Below are positions 35,881 through 44,618 of a DNA stretch of 64,000 bases, piece after piece; positions within the stretch are counted from its first letter, which is position 1, and every line of letters begins with the position of its first letter. Made by a program: the position numbers and the translations under genes. Source of the stretch: Bacteroidales bacterium (GTDB taxonomy: Bacteria > Bacteroidota > Bacteroidia > Bacteroidales > F082); assembly GCA_016936355.1 (NCBI GenBank), contig JAFGYB010000065.1, positions 1-64,000 of the forward strand, written 5' to 3'. The notes beneath the pieces were generated by a model, which saw only the letters and a list, made by a program, of their open reading frames with translations, made no database searches and had not been told where the DNA came from.

Positions 35881-36978
35881 ATGAAAGAACAGGAGTTTCT
35901 CCCTATTTCAGGAACAGATTACGTGGAATTTTACGTAGGCAATGCCAAACAGGCTGCCCACTATTATCAATCGGCTTTTGGTTTTCAGCCGCTGGCTTAT
36001 TCGGGACTGGAAACGGGTGTTAAAGACCGAACCTCGTATGTGGTGCGACAGGGCAAGATCACGTTTGTGCTGACTGCCGGTATGCATCCTGATTCGGAAG
36101 TAACCCGTCATCAGGCCCAACACGGCGACGGGGTTAAAGTGATTGCCTTGTGGGTAGACGATGCCCGGAAATCTTTTGAGGAAGTAATGAAAAGAGGTGC
36201 CGAAGCCGTAGAAGAACCCACTGTTCACAAGGATGACTCGGGTGAAGTGGTAACAGCTTCCATCAAAACCTATGGCGAAACCATTCACACCTTTGTGGAA
36301 CGAAAAAATTACAACGGCGTGTTTTTGCCGGGTTTTGTCGCATGGGATCCTATTTACAAGGCTCCTGAAACCGGGCTGTTGTATGTGGACCATATTGTGG
36401 GAAACGTTAACGAAGGTGAAATGAACAAGGTGGTTGATTTTTACAAAAATGTAATGGGATTCGATCAGCTGATATCTTTTGACGACAAGGATATTTCCAC
36501 CGAATACACCGCACTGATGAGCAAGGTGATGGCCAACCAGAATTTTCGCATTAAGTTCCCCATCAATGAACCTGCCAAGGGTTTGAAAAAGTCACAGGTG
36601 GAAGAATTCCTTGATTTTTATCTGGGACCCGGACCGCAGCACATTGCTATGGCCACTGAAGACATTATCCATACGGTGAGTGAAATGCGCAGCCGGGGGG
36701 TTGATTTCCTTTCCACACCGGCAACCTATTACGAAGATGTATGGGACCGTGTGGGCGTGATTGATGAAGACAAGAAAGAATTGAAAAAGAACAATATACT
36801 GATTGACCGCGATGATGAAGGGTATCTGCTTCAGCTTTTCACCAAACCGGTGGAAGACCGTCCGACGTTTTTCTTTGAGATCATCGAACGAAAGGGAGCC
36901 AGATCTTTCGGTAAAGGTAATTTCAAGGCGCTGTTTGAAGCCATCGAAAGAGAACAGGAGAGCCGGGGTACTTTATAA
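35881..36978 (+). CDS. hppD: 4-hydroxyphenylpyruvate dioxygenase
   Basis: 365-residue Fe(II) dioxygenase of the VOC fold with two repeats. The N-terminal repeat starts GTDYVEFYVGNAKQAAHYYQSAFGF. The catalytic C-terminal repeat has VDHIVGNV (first His ligand), GPGPQHIAMATEDI (second His) and FFFEIIERKGARSFGKGNFKALFEAIE (Glu ligand and C-terminal helix). It converts 4-hydroxyphenylpyruvate and O2 to homogentisate. It lies 51 bp after hmgA and 35 bp before fahA. Confidence 0.96.
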   Translation: MKEQEFLPISGTDYVEFYVGNAKQAAHYYQSAFGFQPLAYSGLETGVKDRTSYVVRQGKITFVLTAGMHPDSEVTRHQAQHGDGVKVIALWVDDARKSFEEVMKRGAEAVEEPTVHKDDSGEVVTASIKTYGETIHTFVERKNYNGVFLPGFVAWDPIYKAPETGLLYVDHIVGNVNEGEMNKVVDFYKNVMGFDQLISFDDKDISTEYTALMSKVMANQNFRIKFPINEPAKGLKKSQVEEFLDFYLGPGPQHIAMATEDIIHTVSEMRSRGVDFLSTPATYYEDVWDRVGVIDEDKKELKKNNILIDRDDEGYLLQLFTKPVEDRPTFFFEIIERKGARSFGKGNFKALFEAIEREQESRGTL

Positions 36979-37013
36979 GTATATTTGAAAAACTTTTTCG
37001 GAAAACGCATCAT

Positions 37014-38276
37014 ATGAATCATCAAAAAAATTCATGGATCGCTGTTCCCCAGCACAGTGATTTCCCACTTCAGAACATTCCTTTTGGAATTATTCAGTAT
37101 CAAAATGATACGCCGCATCCGGCCACCCGTATTGGAGATACCGTGATCGATCTTTTCTATCTGGCCGAATATGGTTATTTCGATTCGCTGGACATTAAAA
37201 ACTTAAGTCCCTTTTCTGCTCCCGTTCTGAATGACTTTATAGCGCTGGGAAAGCAAACAACCAATGCCGTTCGCGAGTATTTGATGAAGTTGTTTGCCGA
37301 GGATAATGACTATTTGAAAAACGATGAAAAAACAAAGGCAATGGCCTTGATTCCCGTTGAGGAAGTCGAACTCCTGTTGCCGCTGAACATCGGCGATTAC
37401 ACTGATTTTTATTCCAGTATCGAACACGCTACCAATGTGGGTAAAATGTTCCGCGACCCTGAGAATGCGCTGCTTCCTAACTGGAGGCATTTGCCGGTAG
37501 GCTACCACGGACGCAGTTCTTCCATTGTGGTTTCGGGTGCTGAAATCCATCGTCCCAAAGGCCAGTTGAAGCCTGCCGATTCGGATCAGCCCGTATTCGG
37601 TCCCAGCAGGCGACTGGATTTTGAACTGGAAATGGCCTTTGTCACAGGTAAGGAAACCAAACTGGGAGAAAGTGTGCCTGTGGATCAGGCGGAGGAATAT
37701 ATTTTCGGAATGGTGGTTTTCAACGACTTGTCGGCTCGTGATATACAGAAATGGGAATATGTACCGTTGGGGCCGTTTCTTTCCAAGAACTTCGGTTCGG
37801 TTATATCCCCGTGGATTGTTACCCTGGAAGCTCTGGAAGCGTTCCGGACAGCCAGTCCCAAACAGGATCCGGAGGTGTTGCCCTATCTGAGCGTTTCCGG
37901 CGAGAAGAATTTTGATATCAATCTGGAAGTAGCCCTGCAACCCGAAAACAGTGAAGAGACATTGATTTGCCGTTCCAATTTCAAATACATGTACTGGAAT
38001 ATGAATCAGCAGCTGGCACACCAAACAGTGAACGGTTGCAACATTCGGGTTGGGGATCTATATGCTTCCGGTACCATTTCAGGATCGGAACGCGACTCCT
38101 TCGGTTCCATGCTGGAACTTTCCTGGGGTGGAAAAAATCCGATTACCCTGAATGACGAAAGCACCAGGATTTTTCTGGAAGATGGTGATACCGTTACCAT
38201 GCGCGCTTTTTGTGAGAAAGATAACCTGAGAATCGGTTTCGGAGAAAGTGTTGTAAAGATTTTACCTGCTGTATAA
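37014..38276 (+). CDS. fahA: Fumarylacetoacetase
   Basis: 420-residue fumarylacetoacetate hydrolase, the last tyrosine degradation step (to fumarate and acetoacetate). Catalytic-domain motifs include DFYSSIEHATNVGKMFR, LPVGYHGRSSSIV, FGPSRRLDFELEMAFVTG, FNDLSARDIQKWEYVPLGPFLSKNFGS and ASGTISG. Length and domain order are those of the eukaryote-type FAH. It lies in the hmgA-hppD-fahA unit. Confidence 0.96.
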   Translation: MNHQKNSWIAVPQHSDFPLQNIPFGIIQYQNDTPHPATRIGDTVIDLFYLAEYGYFDSLDIKNLSPFSAPVLNDFIALGKQTTNAVREYLMKLFAEDNDYLKNDEKTKAMALIPVEEVELLLPLNIGDYTDFYSSIEHATNVGKMFRDPENALLPNWRHLPVGYHGRSSSIVVSGAEIHRPKGQLKPADSDQPVFGPSRRLDFELEMAFVTGKETKLGESVPVDQAEEYIFGMVVFNDLSARDIQKWEYVPLGPFLSKNFGSVISPWIVTLEALEAFRTASPKQDPEVLPYLSVSGEKNFDINLEVALQPENSEETLICRSNFKYMYWNMNQQLAHQTVNGCNIRVGDLYASGTISGSERDSFGSMLELSWGGKNPITLNDESTRIFLEDGDTVTMRAFCEKDNLRIGFGESVVKILPAV

Positions 38277-38304
38277 TTTTCTGTATACTTATAAAATTGA
38301 TTTC

Positions 38305-39168
38305 ATGATCAAAATACATCCCAGTGAATATCCCTATTACAAACTCGATAAACTGATGCTGGGAGGAGTGACACCTCGTCCCATTGCGTTGGCGAGTACC
38401 ATTGATGCCGACGGCAACAGGAATTTATCGCCGTTCAGTTGCTTCAATACCTTCGGTGTCAACCCGTCCACACTGGTGTTTTCCCCTTCCCGCAGAGGAA
38501 CCGACAACACCACCAAACACACTTTTGATAACCTGAAGGAAATTCCGGAAGTAGTGATCAATACCGTTACCTATTCCATGGTGCAACAAACCAGCCTTTC
38601 CAGTACGGTGTATCCCAAGGGTGTGGATGAGTTTGTGAAAGCCGGTTTTACTCCAATTGAATCCGTCTCTGTACGTCCGTTCCGGGTGAAGGAATCGCCT
38701 TTTCAGATGGAATGCCGGGTTCGGGATATCATTGAAACCAGCGGACAACCTGGTTCGGCCAACCTGGTGATTTGCGAAGTGGTCACCCTGCACATTGATG
38801 AAAACATCATGGATGAGAATGGAGTGATTGATCCGCACAAACTGGATATTGTGGGCCGTTTGGGGGCAAACAATTATGTACGGGCTTCCGGTGAGGCTGT
38901 TTTCCAGGTCGAAAAACCATTGACCACCATGGGGATTGGTGTGGATGAACTTCCCGAATCGGTTCGTTTTAGTAAAGTGCTGACGGGTAACGATTTGGGT
39001 AAGCTGGGAAATCTGGAAGTTCTTCCTGATGAAGAATTACTGAAAGGATTGAAGTTGCCTGCAGAATTGAAGAATGCTTCCGTAGAGGCGATCCATCATT
39101 ATGCTCAAAAGCTGATCATTCAAAACCGGATTGAAGAAGCGTTGCTTTTTCTGGTGGCATTTGGTTAG
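38305..39168 (+). CDS. Flavin reductase family (DIM6/NTAB) protein
   Basis: 287-residue protein of the FMN-binding flavin reductase-like family: TPRPIALASTIDADGNRNLSPFSCFNTFGVNPSTLVFSPS at the N-terminus, followed by VVINTVTYSMVQQ and ESPFQMECRV. Its C-terminus is longer than usual, ending in a helical segment. It is the fourth gene of the tyrosine unit, 28 bp after fahA; such a gene is often found beside hmgA in Bacteroidota, but its contribution is not known. Its TAG overlaps the stop of the convergent membrane protein gene by 4 bp. Confidence 0.85.
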   Translation: MIKIHPSEYPYYKLDKLMLGGVTPRPIALASTIDADGNRNLSPFSCFNTFGVNPSTLVFSPSRRGTDNTTKHTFDNLKEIPEVVINTVTYSMVQQTSLSSTVYPKGVDEFVKAGFTPIESVSVRPFRVKESPFQMECRVRDIIETSGQPGSANLVICEVVTLHIDENIMDENGVIDPHKLDIVGRLGANNYVRASGEAVFQVEKPLTTMGIGVDELPESVRFSKVLTGNDLGKLGNLEVLPDEELLKGLKLPAELKNASVEAIHHYAQKLIIQNRIEEALLFLVAFG

Positions 39169-39794
39169 TTTTTCCTTGCGATTGCTTTCCCGATGCTTAT
39201 ATATAGAGCGCCCAGAAGGGCGAACAAAATCAGCAGGAAAACAGCATTGAGCAATACTTTATCCATTCCCAACTGATCCACATTCACAAAAGGATAGGGG
39301 TAAAACCCTGAGAAACCGCCCCGAATCATGATGTAAAAGAAATAAGCCAGGGGATAGATCAGCCAGCCCGGAATTTGTGACCAGCGAACTTTCTTCTTTT
39401 TTTCATACAATGCCCAGAAAATAATTGTCATAATCGGTACCACTGAGTGTAGTGTTTCATCAACTACAAATTGCAGGCCCTTAGGCGACCACAACGGGCG
39501 TAAAACGATCTGATAAACCAGGCTCACAACGGTAATGTAAAGTGTTGTTGCGGTTAAAAAACCGGCTCTTCGATACGGAAAAATTCTTTGAAAAGGACAG
39601 CCTATGAATACTGCTGTGAAATACGAGGCAACCAGCAAATTGGTCAGAATGGTAAAGTAGCTGAAGAACCGAATAACGGTTTCTGCTTCAGCTACTTTGG
39701 TGTTTTGCATCAATAGAACAAACTGGGTTATCACAGCAACCCAGGCTATCAGACTGCCGAAAAAGGCATAATATTTCCGGGCCCGTGATTCCAT
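39165..39794 (-). CDS. Pr6Pr-family six-helix membrane protein
   Basis: 209-residue integral membrane protein with six predicted helices, resembling the Pr6Pr/FAR-17a-like family: AFFGSLIAWVAVITQFVLL, RFFSYFTILTNLLVASYF, the conserved VPIMTIIFWALYEKKKKVRWSQIPGWLIYPLAYFFYIMIRGGFSGFYPYPFVNVDQLG. No function is known. Its ATG abuts the stop of the HAD phosphatase gene at 39794, so the two are coupled. Confidence 0.8.
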   Translation of the reverse strand: MESRARKYYAFFGSLIAWVAVITQFVLLMQNTKVAEAETVIRFFSYFTILTNLLVASYFTAVFIGCPFQRIFPYRRAGFLTATTLYITVVSLVYQIVLRPLWSPKGLQFVVDETLHSVVPIMTIIFWALYEKKKKVRWSQIPGWLIYPLAYFFYIMIRGGFSGFYPYPFVNVDQLGMDKVLLNAVFLLILFALLGALYISIGKAIARKN

Positions 39795-40789
39795 TATTTC
39801 TTTTCAAATACCACTTTGAAATTCTTTTTCATACTGACGATGTTCCAGTGGTGTACGGCCATGGTATCCTGCCAGCCGGGCATTCCTCTTCCGTGCCAGG
39901 GTTTGTACACGTATTCGCGGGCTCCGTCGTCGTGGTTCAGCATGAAGCAGATATTGGGTAAAGTATTGGTGGATGTCATTCGGAACATACCCCAGTCGCC
40001 GGTGGTGTTGCCGAAAGCAAAAACCGGAGTTTTACCCAGCTGGGTATAAATATCAATTGCTTTTCCGTCGCCGTTGTTGGAGGGGGTAAAGATTTCCGGT
40101 TTCAGGATGAATTTTGTTTCTTTACCGTAAACGTATTCCGGGGTCATGGCTTGTCGGGTGCCGATCAGGTGAGACCGGTCGAAACCGGTAGCCTGGGGAG
40201 CCACACTCCAGATCAATCCCTGTAAAGAACCGGACACAATGTATACGTCAAACCCATTCTTTTTCAGATAGGAAATCAACTGCAACATGGGAGGGTAGAA
40301 GGTTTTAATCAGCGGAACATGATAGGTACGGTTCATAGCTGTATCCATATAATTTCTGGTAAAACGGATATAATCTTCGTTGCTCCATCCTTTGTAAGCA
40401 TTGGCAATCATAGGCTGTATGGACGGCCCCCATACCTTGAAAACAGCCGAATCATCCGGATTCTTATTCAATTCAGACGCATACCGGTACATCGGTATTT
40501 TTAGTAAAGCACTGTCTTTTTGAACTTGCATGTTCAGCCCCTGCACAGCACTGTACATTTCAAACCAAAGCGGTGCTTCGCAGGCTATAGTCCCATCCAT
40601 ATCAAAAACGGCAATCCGGTCCCTTTTTGGAATTTGGGGGGCATCCTTTTGGACGAACTGAATGATTTTAGCTTTGATGGAAGTGTCATTCCAAAGCGAA
40701 AGCGGATCTTCCTGAACCGGGTTGCAGGAAGTCAGGTAAACTCCGGCCAGTAACGGAAAGAACAGGAGCAATAGCTTCATTTTTTTCAT
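39794..40789 (-). CDS. HAD-superfamily phosphatase lipoprotein
   Basis: 331-residue exported HAD hydrolase with a lipoprotein signal (LLLLFFPLLAGVYLTSC). HAD motif I is VFDMDGTI with the nucleophile Asp, motif II is YIVSGS, the lysine lies in KETKFILKPE, and the motif III-like acidic segment is FGNTTGDWGMFR. A secreted phosphomonoesterase of the phosphoserine-phosphatase-like branch is likely; the substrate is unknown. ATG 40789 is used; 11 upstream codons precede the signal and are dropped. Confidence 0.85.
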   Translation of the reverse strand: MKKMKLLLLFFPLLAGVYLTSCNPVQEDPLSLWNDTSIKAKIIQFVQKDAPQIPKRDRIAVFDMDGTIACEAPLWFEMYSAVQGLNMQVQKDSALLKIPMYRYASELNKNPDDSAVFKVWGPSIQPMIANAYKGWSNEDYIRFTRNYMDTAMNRTYHVPLIKTFYPPMLQLISYLKKNGFDVYIVSGSLQGLIWSVAPQATGFDRSHLIGTRQAMTPEYVYGKETKFILKPEIFTPSNNGDGKAIDIYTQLGKTPVFAFGNTTGDWGMFRMTSTNTLPNICFMLNHDDGAREYVYKPWHGRGMPGWQDTMAVHHWNIVSMKKNFKVVFEKK

Positions 40790-40859
40790 AGGATCATTTT
40801 TGCATTTTGATGTTCCCATCAAAATTAAGAAATGTTTTCAAGAAAATGGATTTGTATTC

Positions 40860-42134
40860 TTATTTCAAATAATAGGTTGCTACAAAGGAGAATGTGAAAA
40901 CGGATAATTGCATGCTCCCGGAATTGGTTATGTTGGGTAAAAACGTATACCTCAGTTCTCCGCTGAACCGGGAGGACCTGTAACCGATACCCACCAATGC
41001 GCCGGGGTTGAAATTTTTCAGATCCGTAATGGCCTTGCCTTCGCTTACGGTTTCATTCAATTGGTTGAATTTCATTTTTCTGATCTTCTGGTAGTTTATG
41101 GTGCTGATAAAATAGTTGAAACTCAGACCACCATCGATGAAAAGTGAGGAGGGGGTAGTCATGAAATTAAAACGCATCATGCTGTTCAGAGCAATCATTT
41201 TGGCCCCCAGTTTCGTGTCTATATATTGATAATCCGTTGCATCCGAGTAATTTGAATAACTGCCTGTTGTTTGAAATGCGGTGTATCCCAGTTCACTATG
41301 GATAACGAATTTTCCGTAATTCACCGGAAGGATGATGTCCATGGTGGCACCAATATCGATTCCCGGTTTCATTTTAAATTCACTTAGCGTCAGAGAATTA
41401 ACCTGGTTGGTGCGAAGTTTCATTCGAGTGGCATTTGCCCCGGCATAGAATCCGAATACATACTTGGCTTTTTTTACTTTCTCAGCATATGCGGGCTTTG
41501 TTTGGGTGCAGGTATAGTATTTATTAAATAGTGAAATAAGTTCGTTCTTTTTGTACCCTACGGTTTGAATTTTGGATTTGATCGACGGGCAATTGGTAAG
41601 ATAGGTCATCAACTGTCCAATGTATCTTTTGTTTTCCGTCAGTGATTTGGTTTGACTGTTGTTAACCGTTACCGTTTTGAAATATTTTTTGAAGACAAGC
41701 AGTTGGTATTTACCGTCCACCTTGATGTAAAAACTCGTAATGTTTTGATCATTGTTGAAATAATACAAACTTTTGGGACCATCCACCAGAACTGTCAAAA
41801 ATGTGGTGTCTGTTTTAAGTGAGGGACTGGCATTATACCCCAAGTTATTCAGGAAGTCTCTGGGGTCGGTTAGTGTGGACACAATAGCCGAAACATAAGT
41901 CACCCCATCTACCCGGAAGCTCTTGCTGTCCGTTGGACGATACAACCGGCCTTTTTTCTCCTGAAGATCGGTTTTGAAACGGATGTAGGAAGGACTGATT
42001 TCCCAGTATTTGTTGATGTAGCCGTGAAGGGTATCATTTTTGGCATTTACCAGAGTGGCCGGTAAATAATTTACCTGACTGAATGCAGCGGATGTTGTCC
42101 ACGCTAACATAATAAAGAGGAAAAGTTTTTTCAT
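40860..42134 (-). CDS. Outer membrane beta-barrel domain protein
   Basis: 424-residue protein with a signal peptide ending at SAAFSQ. The N-terminal half (about 20-225) is a soluble domain of unknown type that contains a run of Thr/Ser and ends in two cysteines; the C-terminal half (from about 230, FGFYAGANATRMKL) alternates short amphipathic strands such as FVIHSELGYTAF, SLFIDGGLSFNYFI, ALVGIGYRSSRFSGELRYTF and ends in FSFVATYYLK, as in PorT-like eight-stranded barrels. Probably an outer membrane protein. A terminator-like hairpin lies in its leader. Confidence 0.75.
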   Translation of the reverse strand: MKKLFLFIMLAWTTSAAFSQVNYLPATLVNAKNDTLHGYINKYWEISPSYIRFKTDLQEKKGRLYRPTDSKSFRVDGVTYVSAIVSTLTDPRDFLNNLGYNASPSLKTDTTFLTVLVDGPKSLYYFNNDQNITSFYIKVDGKYQLLVFKKYFKTVTVNNSQTKSLTENKRYIGQLMTYLTNCPSIKSKIQTVGYKKNELISLFNKYYTCTQTKPAYAEKVKKAKYVFGFYAGANATRMKLRTNQVNSLTLSEFKMKPGIDIGATMDIILPVNYGKFVIHSELGYTAFQTTGSYSNYSDATDYQYIDTKLGAKMIALNSMMRFNFMTTPSSLFIDGGLSFNYFISTINYQKIRKMKFNQLNETVSEGKAITDLKNFNPGALVGIGYRSSRFSGELRYTFLPNITNSGSMQLSVFTFSFVATYYLK

Positions 42135-42161
42135 ATTTAATTATTTATAAAAAACAGTTGT

Positions 42162-42202
42162 AAAAAAAAGAGTCACGCTTCCTTTTCTGAAGAATGACTC
42201 TC
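42162..42202 (-). terminator. Terminator-like hairpin just before the OMP gene
   Basis: AGAGTCA (42169-42175) with inner CTTC / GAAG pairs with TGACTCT (42195-42201). On the minus strand eight T follow. It ends only 27 bp before the OMP start codon, so it either ends the SIMPL-gene transcript or acts as a leader attenuator. Confidence 0.65.
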
Positions 42203-42401
42203 AATGGTATTGTATGATAGGGACTTTTGTGACGGGATGAAGAAACAGCTACGGGTTTTAAAAAGTCTGTGCAGAGATGCATAAAAGTCGATTTTCTTTA
42301 CAGCAACCGCTGTGGTTTTGGAGCGCTAATTTAGGAAATCGACCCAACGAAATAATTTTGAAATGTTAAAAAATCTAAAGAACCGGATCGGAAGATAAAG
42401 T

Positions 42402-43112
42402 TTATTGTGCCGGGGGCAGTAATTTGAATCGAACGCTGACACCACTCTGGAATTTTACTTTTTCAAAATCAATTGCCAGTGGTTCTTTTTTTTCAGTCTG
42501 GAGGGTTGATACACCCCGGATTCTTATCCCTGCATTTTTCATGAGCGGTCGCACATTGTAAGTTTGGTCGTTGATATAAAGTGCATTTCCTACTTTCTGA
42601 CCCAAGGGGTGGGTCAGTGCCAGCGCCTGCTGGTAGGCTTTTTCAATGGCTCTGGAACGCAGCAGGAGTTGAATTTTCTCAGGATGTGAATAAGCTGTTC
42701 GTTCCAGGTTGACATTGCCGATATTGATGTCTTCCAGCGCAATCATTACTTTTCCGGCCATGACGGCTGTATGGACCAGGAGCATATAGGATTTTGTTTT
42801 TTCCACATCTTTGGAACGAAGGAAGTATTTTTTGAAATTACTGGAAAGGTCGTTGAGGGTTAATTGTTTTTTGATGTCAATTCCCAGATGTTTAAGCTGC
42901 TGTTCCATTTTGCCGGCCATCTCTTCAACGGAGACTTTTCCTTTGGTATCGCTTTCTGCAATGGTAATCGAAAGGTAAATTTCGTCCGGAGTTACCAGTG
43001 TATCTGCCGTGGCAGAAGTTTCAATATAAGGCTGATCAATGAAATTTTTGGTTTGGGCATGCAGGTTAACATATCCAAGGCCAACCAGGATGAGGAAGAA
43101 AATCTTTTTCAT
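42402..43112 (-). CDS. SIMPL-domain (DUF541) periplasmic protein
   Basis: 236-residue protein with a signal peptide (IFFLILVGLGYVNLHAQ). The SIMPL domain begins YIETSATADTLVTPDEIYLSITI and continues through KSYMLLVHTA and the C-terminal FQSGVSVRFKL, as in oxidative-stress-related YggE-like proteins. No enzymatic motif is visible; a periplasmic role is likely. ATG 43112 is chosen as it directly begins the signal peptide. Confidence 0.82.
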   Translation of the reverse strand: MKKIFFLILVGLGYVNLHAQTKNFIDQPYIETSATADTLVTPDEIYLSITIAESDTKGKVSVEEMAGKMEQQLKHLGIDIKKQLTLNDLSSNFKKYFLRSKDVEKTKSYMLLVHTAVMAGKVMIALEDINIGNVNLERTAYSHPEKIQLLLRSRAIEKAYQQALALTHPLGQKVGNALYINDQTYNVRPLMKNAGIRIRGVSTLQTEKKEPLAIDFEKVKFQSGVSVRFKLLPPAQ

Positions 43113-43164
43113 AATTTTTTGTTTAAAGGTACTAACGTTGTCCAAATATAATGGTTTTTCCCTT

Positions 43165-43650
43165 TCAGATTTTCTTCACAAAATACACCAGATCGTCTCC
43201 CTGGTCATAGTAATCTTCAAACCGAGCTTTGGCTTCGTATCCGTTGTGCAGATAAAAAGCACGGGTAGGTTCGTACTGGTCCCTTCCGGATGTTTCGGCA
43301 TACAATCCGCTTCCTCCCGATTTTTTTACTTGTTTCTCGGTAATCTGAAGCAGCTGCTTCCCAAACCCGCCATGGCGGAATTTGTCGTCAACTGCAATCC
43401 AGTACAAATGGTAACTGCTTTTGGTTCCGGGTATTAATCCGTAACAGGTATATCCCAGGGTTTGCTCTTCCTGATCCAGAAATACAAATTCGTATCCGCT
43501 GGATGGTCCTTTTTCCAGCCTTTCCTCGGCCAGTTCCACAGCGATTTCGATTTCCTCTCGACTAAAAAAACCGGAAGAGGTGACAATTTGCCGGATGCGT
43601 CCGGGATCTTTTGTATCGATATTAAATCGAATACTGTATTCCGTTTTCAT
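43165..43650 (-). CDS. GNAT-family N-acetyltransferase, last gene of the KamA operon
   Basis: 161-residue GNAT protein. The acetyl-CoA pyrophosphate loop is RHGGFG at 92-97 (R/QxxGxG/A), after the strand YHLYWIAVDDKF; the last strands contain YAETSGR and TRAFYLHNGYEAKARFEDYY. It is far shorter than the beta-lysine acetyltransferase AblB of about 270 residues and does not look like it. Its ATG overlaps the stop of the upstream ATP-grasp gene (ATGA, 43647-43650), so it is tightly coupled to a lysine aminomutase/ligase operon. It would acetylate an amine, plausibly on the product of the operon. Confidence 0.85.
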   Translation of the reverse strand: MKTEYSIRFNIDTKDPGRIRQIVTSSGFFSREEIEIAVELAEERLEKGPSSGYEFVFLDQEEQTLGYTCYGLIPGTKSSYHLYWIAVDDKFRHGGFGKQLLQITEKQVKKSGGSGLYAETSGRDQYEPTRAFYLHNGYEAKARFEDYYDQGDDLVYFVKKI

Positions 43651-44618
43651 TGGTTTAGGGCGTCAAAAATGATGTGATTCAGAACTTCATCGAATGTAAG
43701 TCCGGCTTGTTGAGCAGCAGCATAAAATCCTGCATCGGGTGATAAACAGGGATTGGCATTGATCTCCAGCACATAAGGTTTCAAATTTTTGTCAATACGG
43801 AAGTCGATACGGGCATAGCCTTTCAACTCCATCCGGTGCCAGCAATCGGTACAGATTTTTTTTATGTTCTCGCTTAAAGCCGGGTCTGTAGTTTCAGCTC
43901 CGAAGCTGCGCACAGTATGTTTGTATTCAAAAGAATCTTCCTTCCATTTGGCTTCATAGCCCACAATGCTGGGTTTGTCTTCAGGATAATTTTCAAAAAT
44001 TATTTCGGCCAGCGGAAGTACCGTCGGACCGTTTTTTCCACCCAATACTGATACATTGAATTCTCTGCCGGGGATATAGGCTTCCAGAAACCAGTCTTTG
44101 ATTGGTTTATTCGAAAGGAAATTCCGGATGTCCTTTTTCCTGTTCACCAATACATTGGCATCAGTGATGCCAACTGATGCATCTTCCCAGAGCGGTTTGG
44201 CAATATATTTTTTGTTGCTGTCGCGATGGTTTTGTTCGTCGAACACAAACCAGTCAGCTGTAGGAAGATTGTTCGACCGCAGCCATTCTTTGGTCAGTAC
44301 TTTATTGCTGGTCAAAAACATGCTTTGAGCAGAGCACCCCGTAAAAGGAATATTCAAATGTTCCAGCAGAGCAGGGGCCCAGTGGATCAAGCGGGCATCC
44401 TGTTCCAGACTTTCCACCAGATTGACAACAAATTCCGGTTCCTTTTGTTTCAACTGTTGGGCAACAGAATGGATGTTCAATGTCATAAACATCCGTTCGC
44501 TCTGATAGCCGAGGTGTTCCAGACTTTCTTCAATAATACAGGCCTGATCCAATACATCCAGTTCATCTTCGGTCGGATGTTCCGAAAGTTGATTGATCAG
44601 GACAATTGCTTTTTTCAT
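43647..44618 (-). CDS. ATP-grasp ligase B (D-Ala-D-Ala ligase-like)
   Basis: 323-residue ATP-grasp enzyme with Ddl-like motifs: NLVESL (66-71), the ATP lysine K141 in YIAKP, the loop DASVGI (146-151), FLEAYIPGREFNVSV (E179), GYARIDFRID (267-276) and the metal-binding LEINANPCLSPDAGF (E285, N287). It would join a carboxylate to an amine using ATP. The sequence is clearly different from ligase A encoded just upstream. No mur genes surround it, which argues against a routine cell wall Ddl. Both ends overlap neighbouring genes by 4 bp (ATGA). Confidence 0.88.
   Translation of the reverse strand: MKKAIVLINQLSEHPTEDELDVLDQACIIEESLEHLGYQSERMFMTLNIHSVAQQLKQKEPEFVVNLVESLEQDARLIHWAPALLEHLNIPFTGCSAQSMFLTSNKVLTKEWLRSNNLPTADWFVFDEQNHRDSNKKYIAKPLWEDASVGITDANVLVNRKKDIRNFLSNKPIKDWFLEAYIPGREFNVSVLGGKNGPTVLPLAEIIFENYPEDKPSIVGYEAKWKEDSFEYKHTVRSFGAETTDPALSENIKKICTDCWHRMELKGYARIDFRIDKNLKPYVLEINANPCLSPDAGFYAAAQQAGLTFDEVLNHIIFDALNQ

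Noticed and set aside
39794..40789. SerB phosphoserine phosphatase of serine biosynthesis
   Set aside because: The protein is an exported lipoprotein, so a cytoplasmic biosynthetic role is unlikely.
43165..43650. AblB beta-lysine N6-acetyltransferase
   Set aside because: The GNAT is only 161 residues and does not resemble the longer AblB sequence; a related role stays possible but not by homology.
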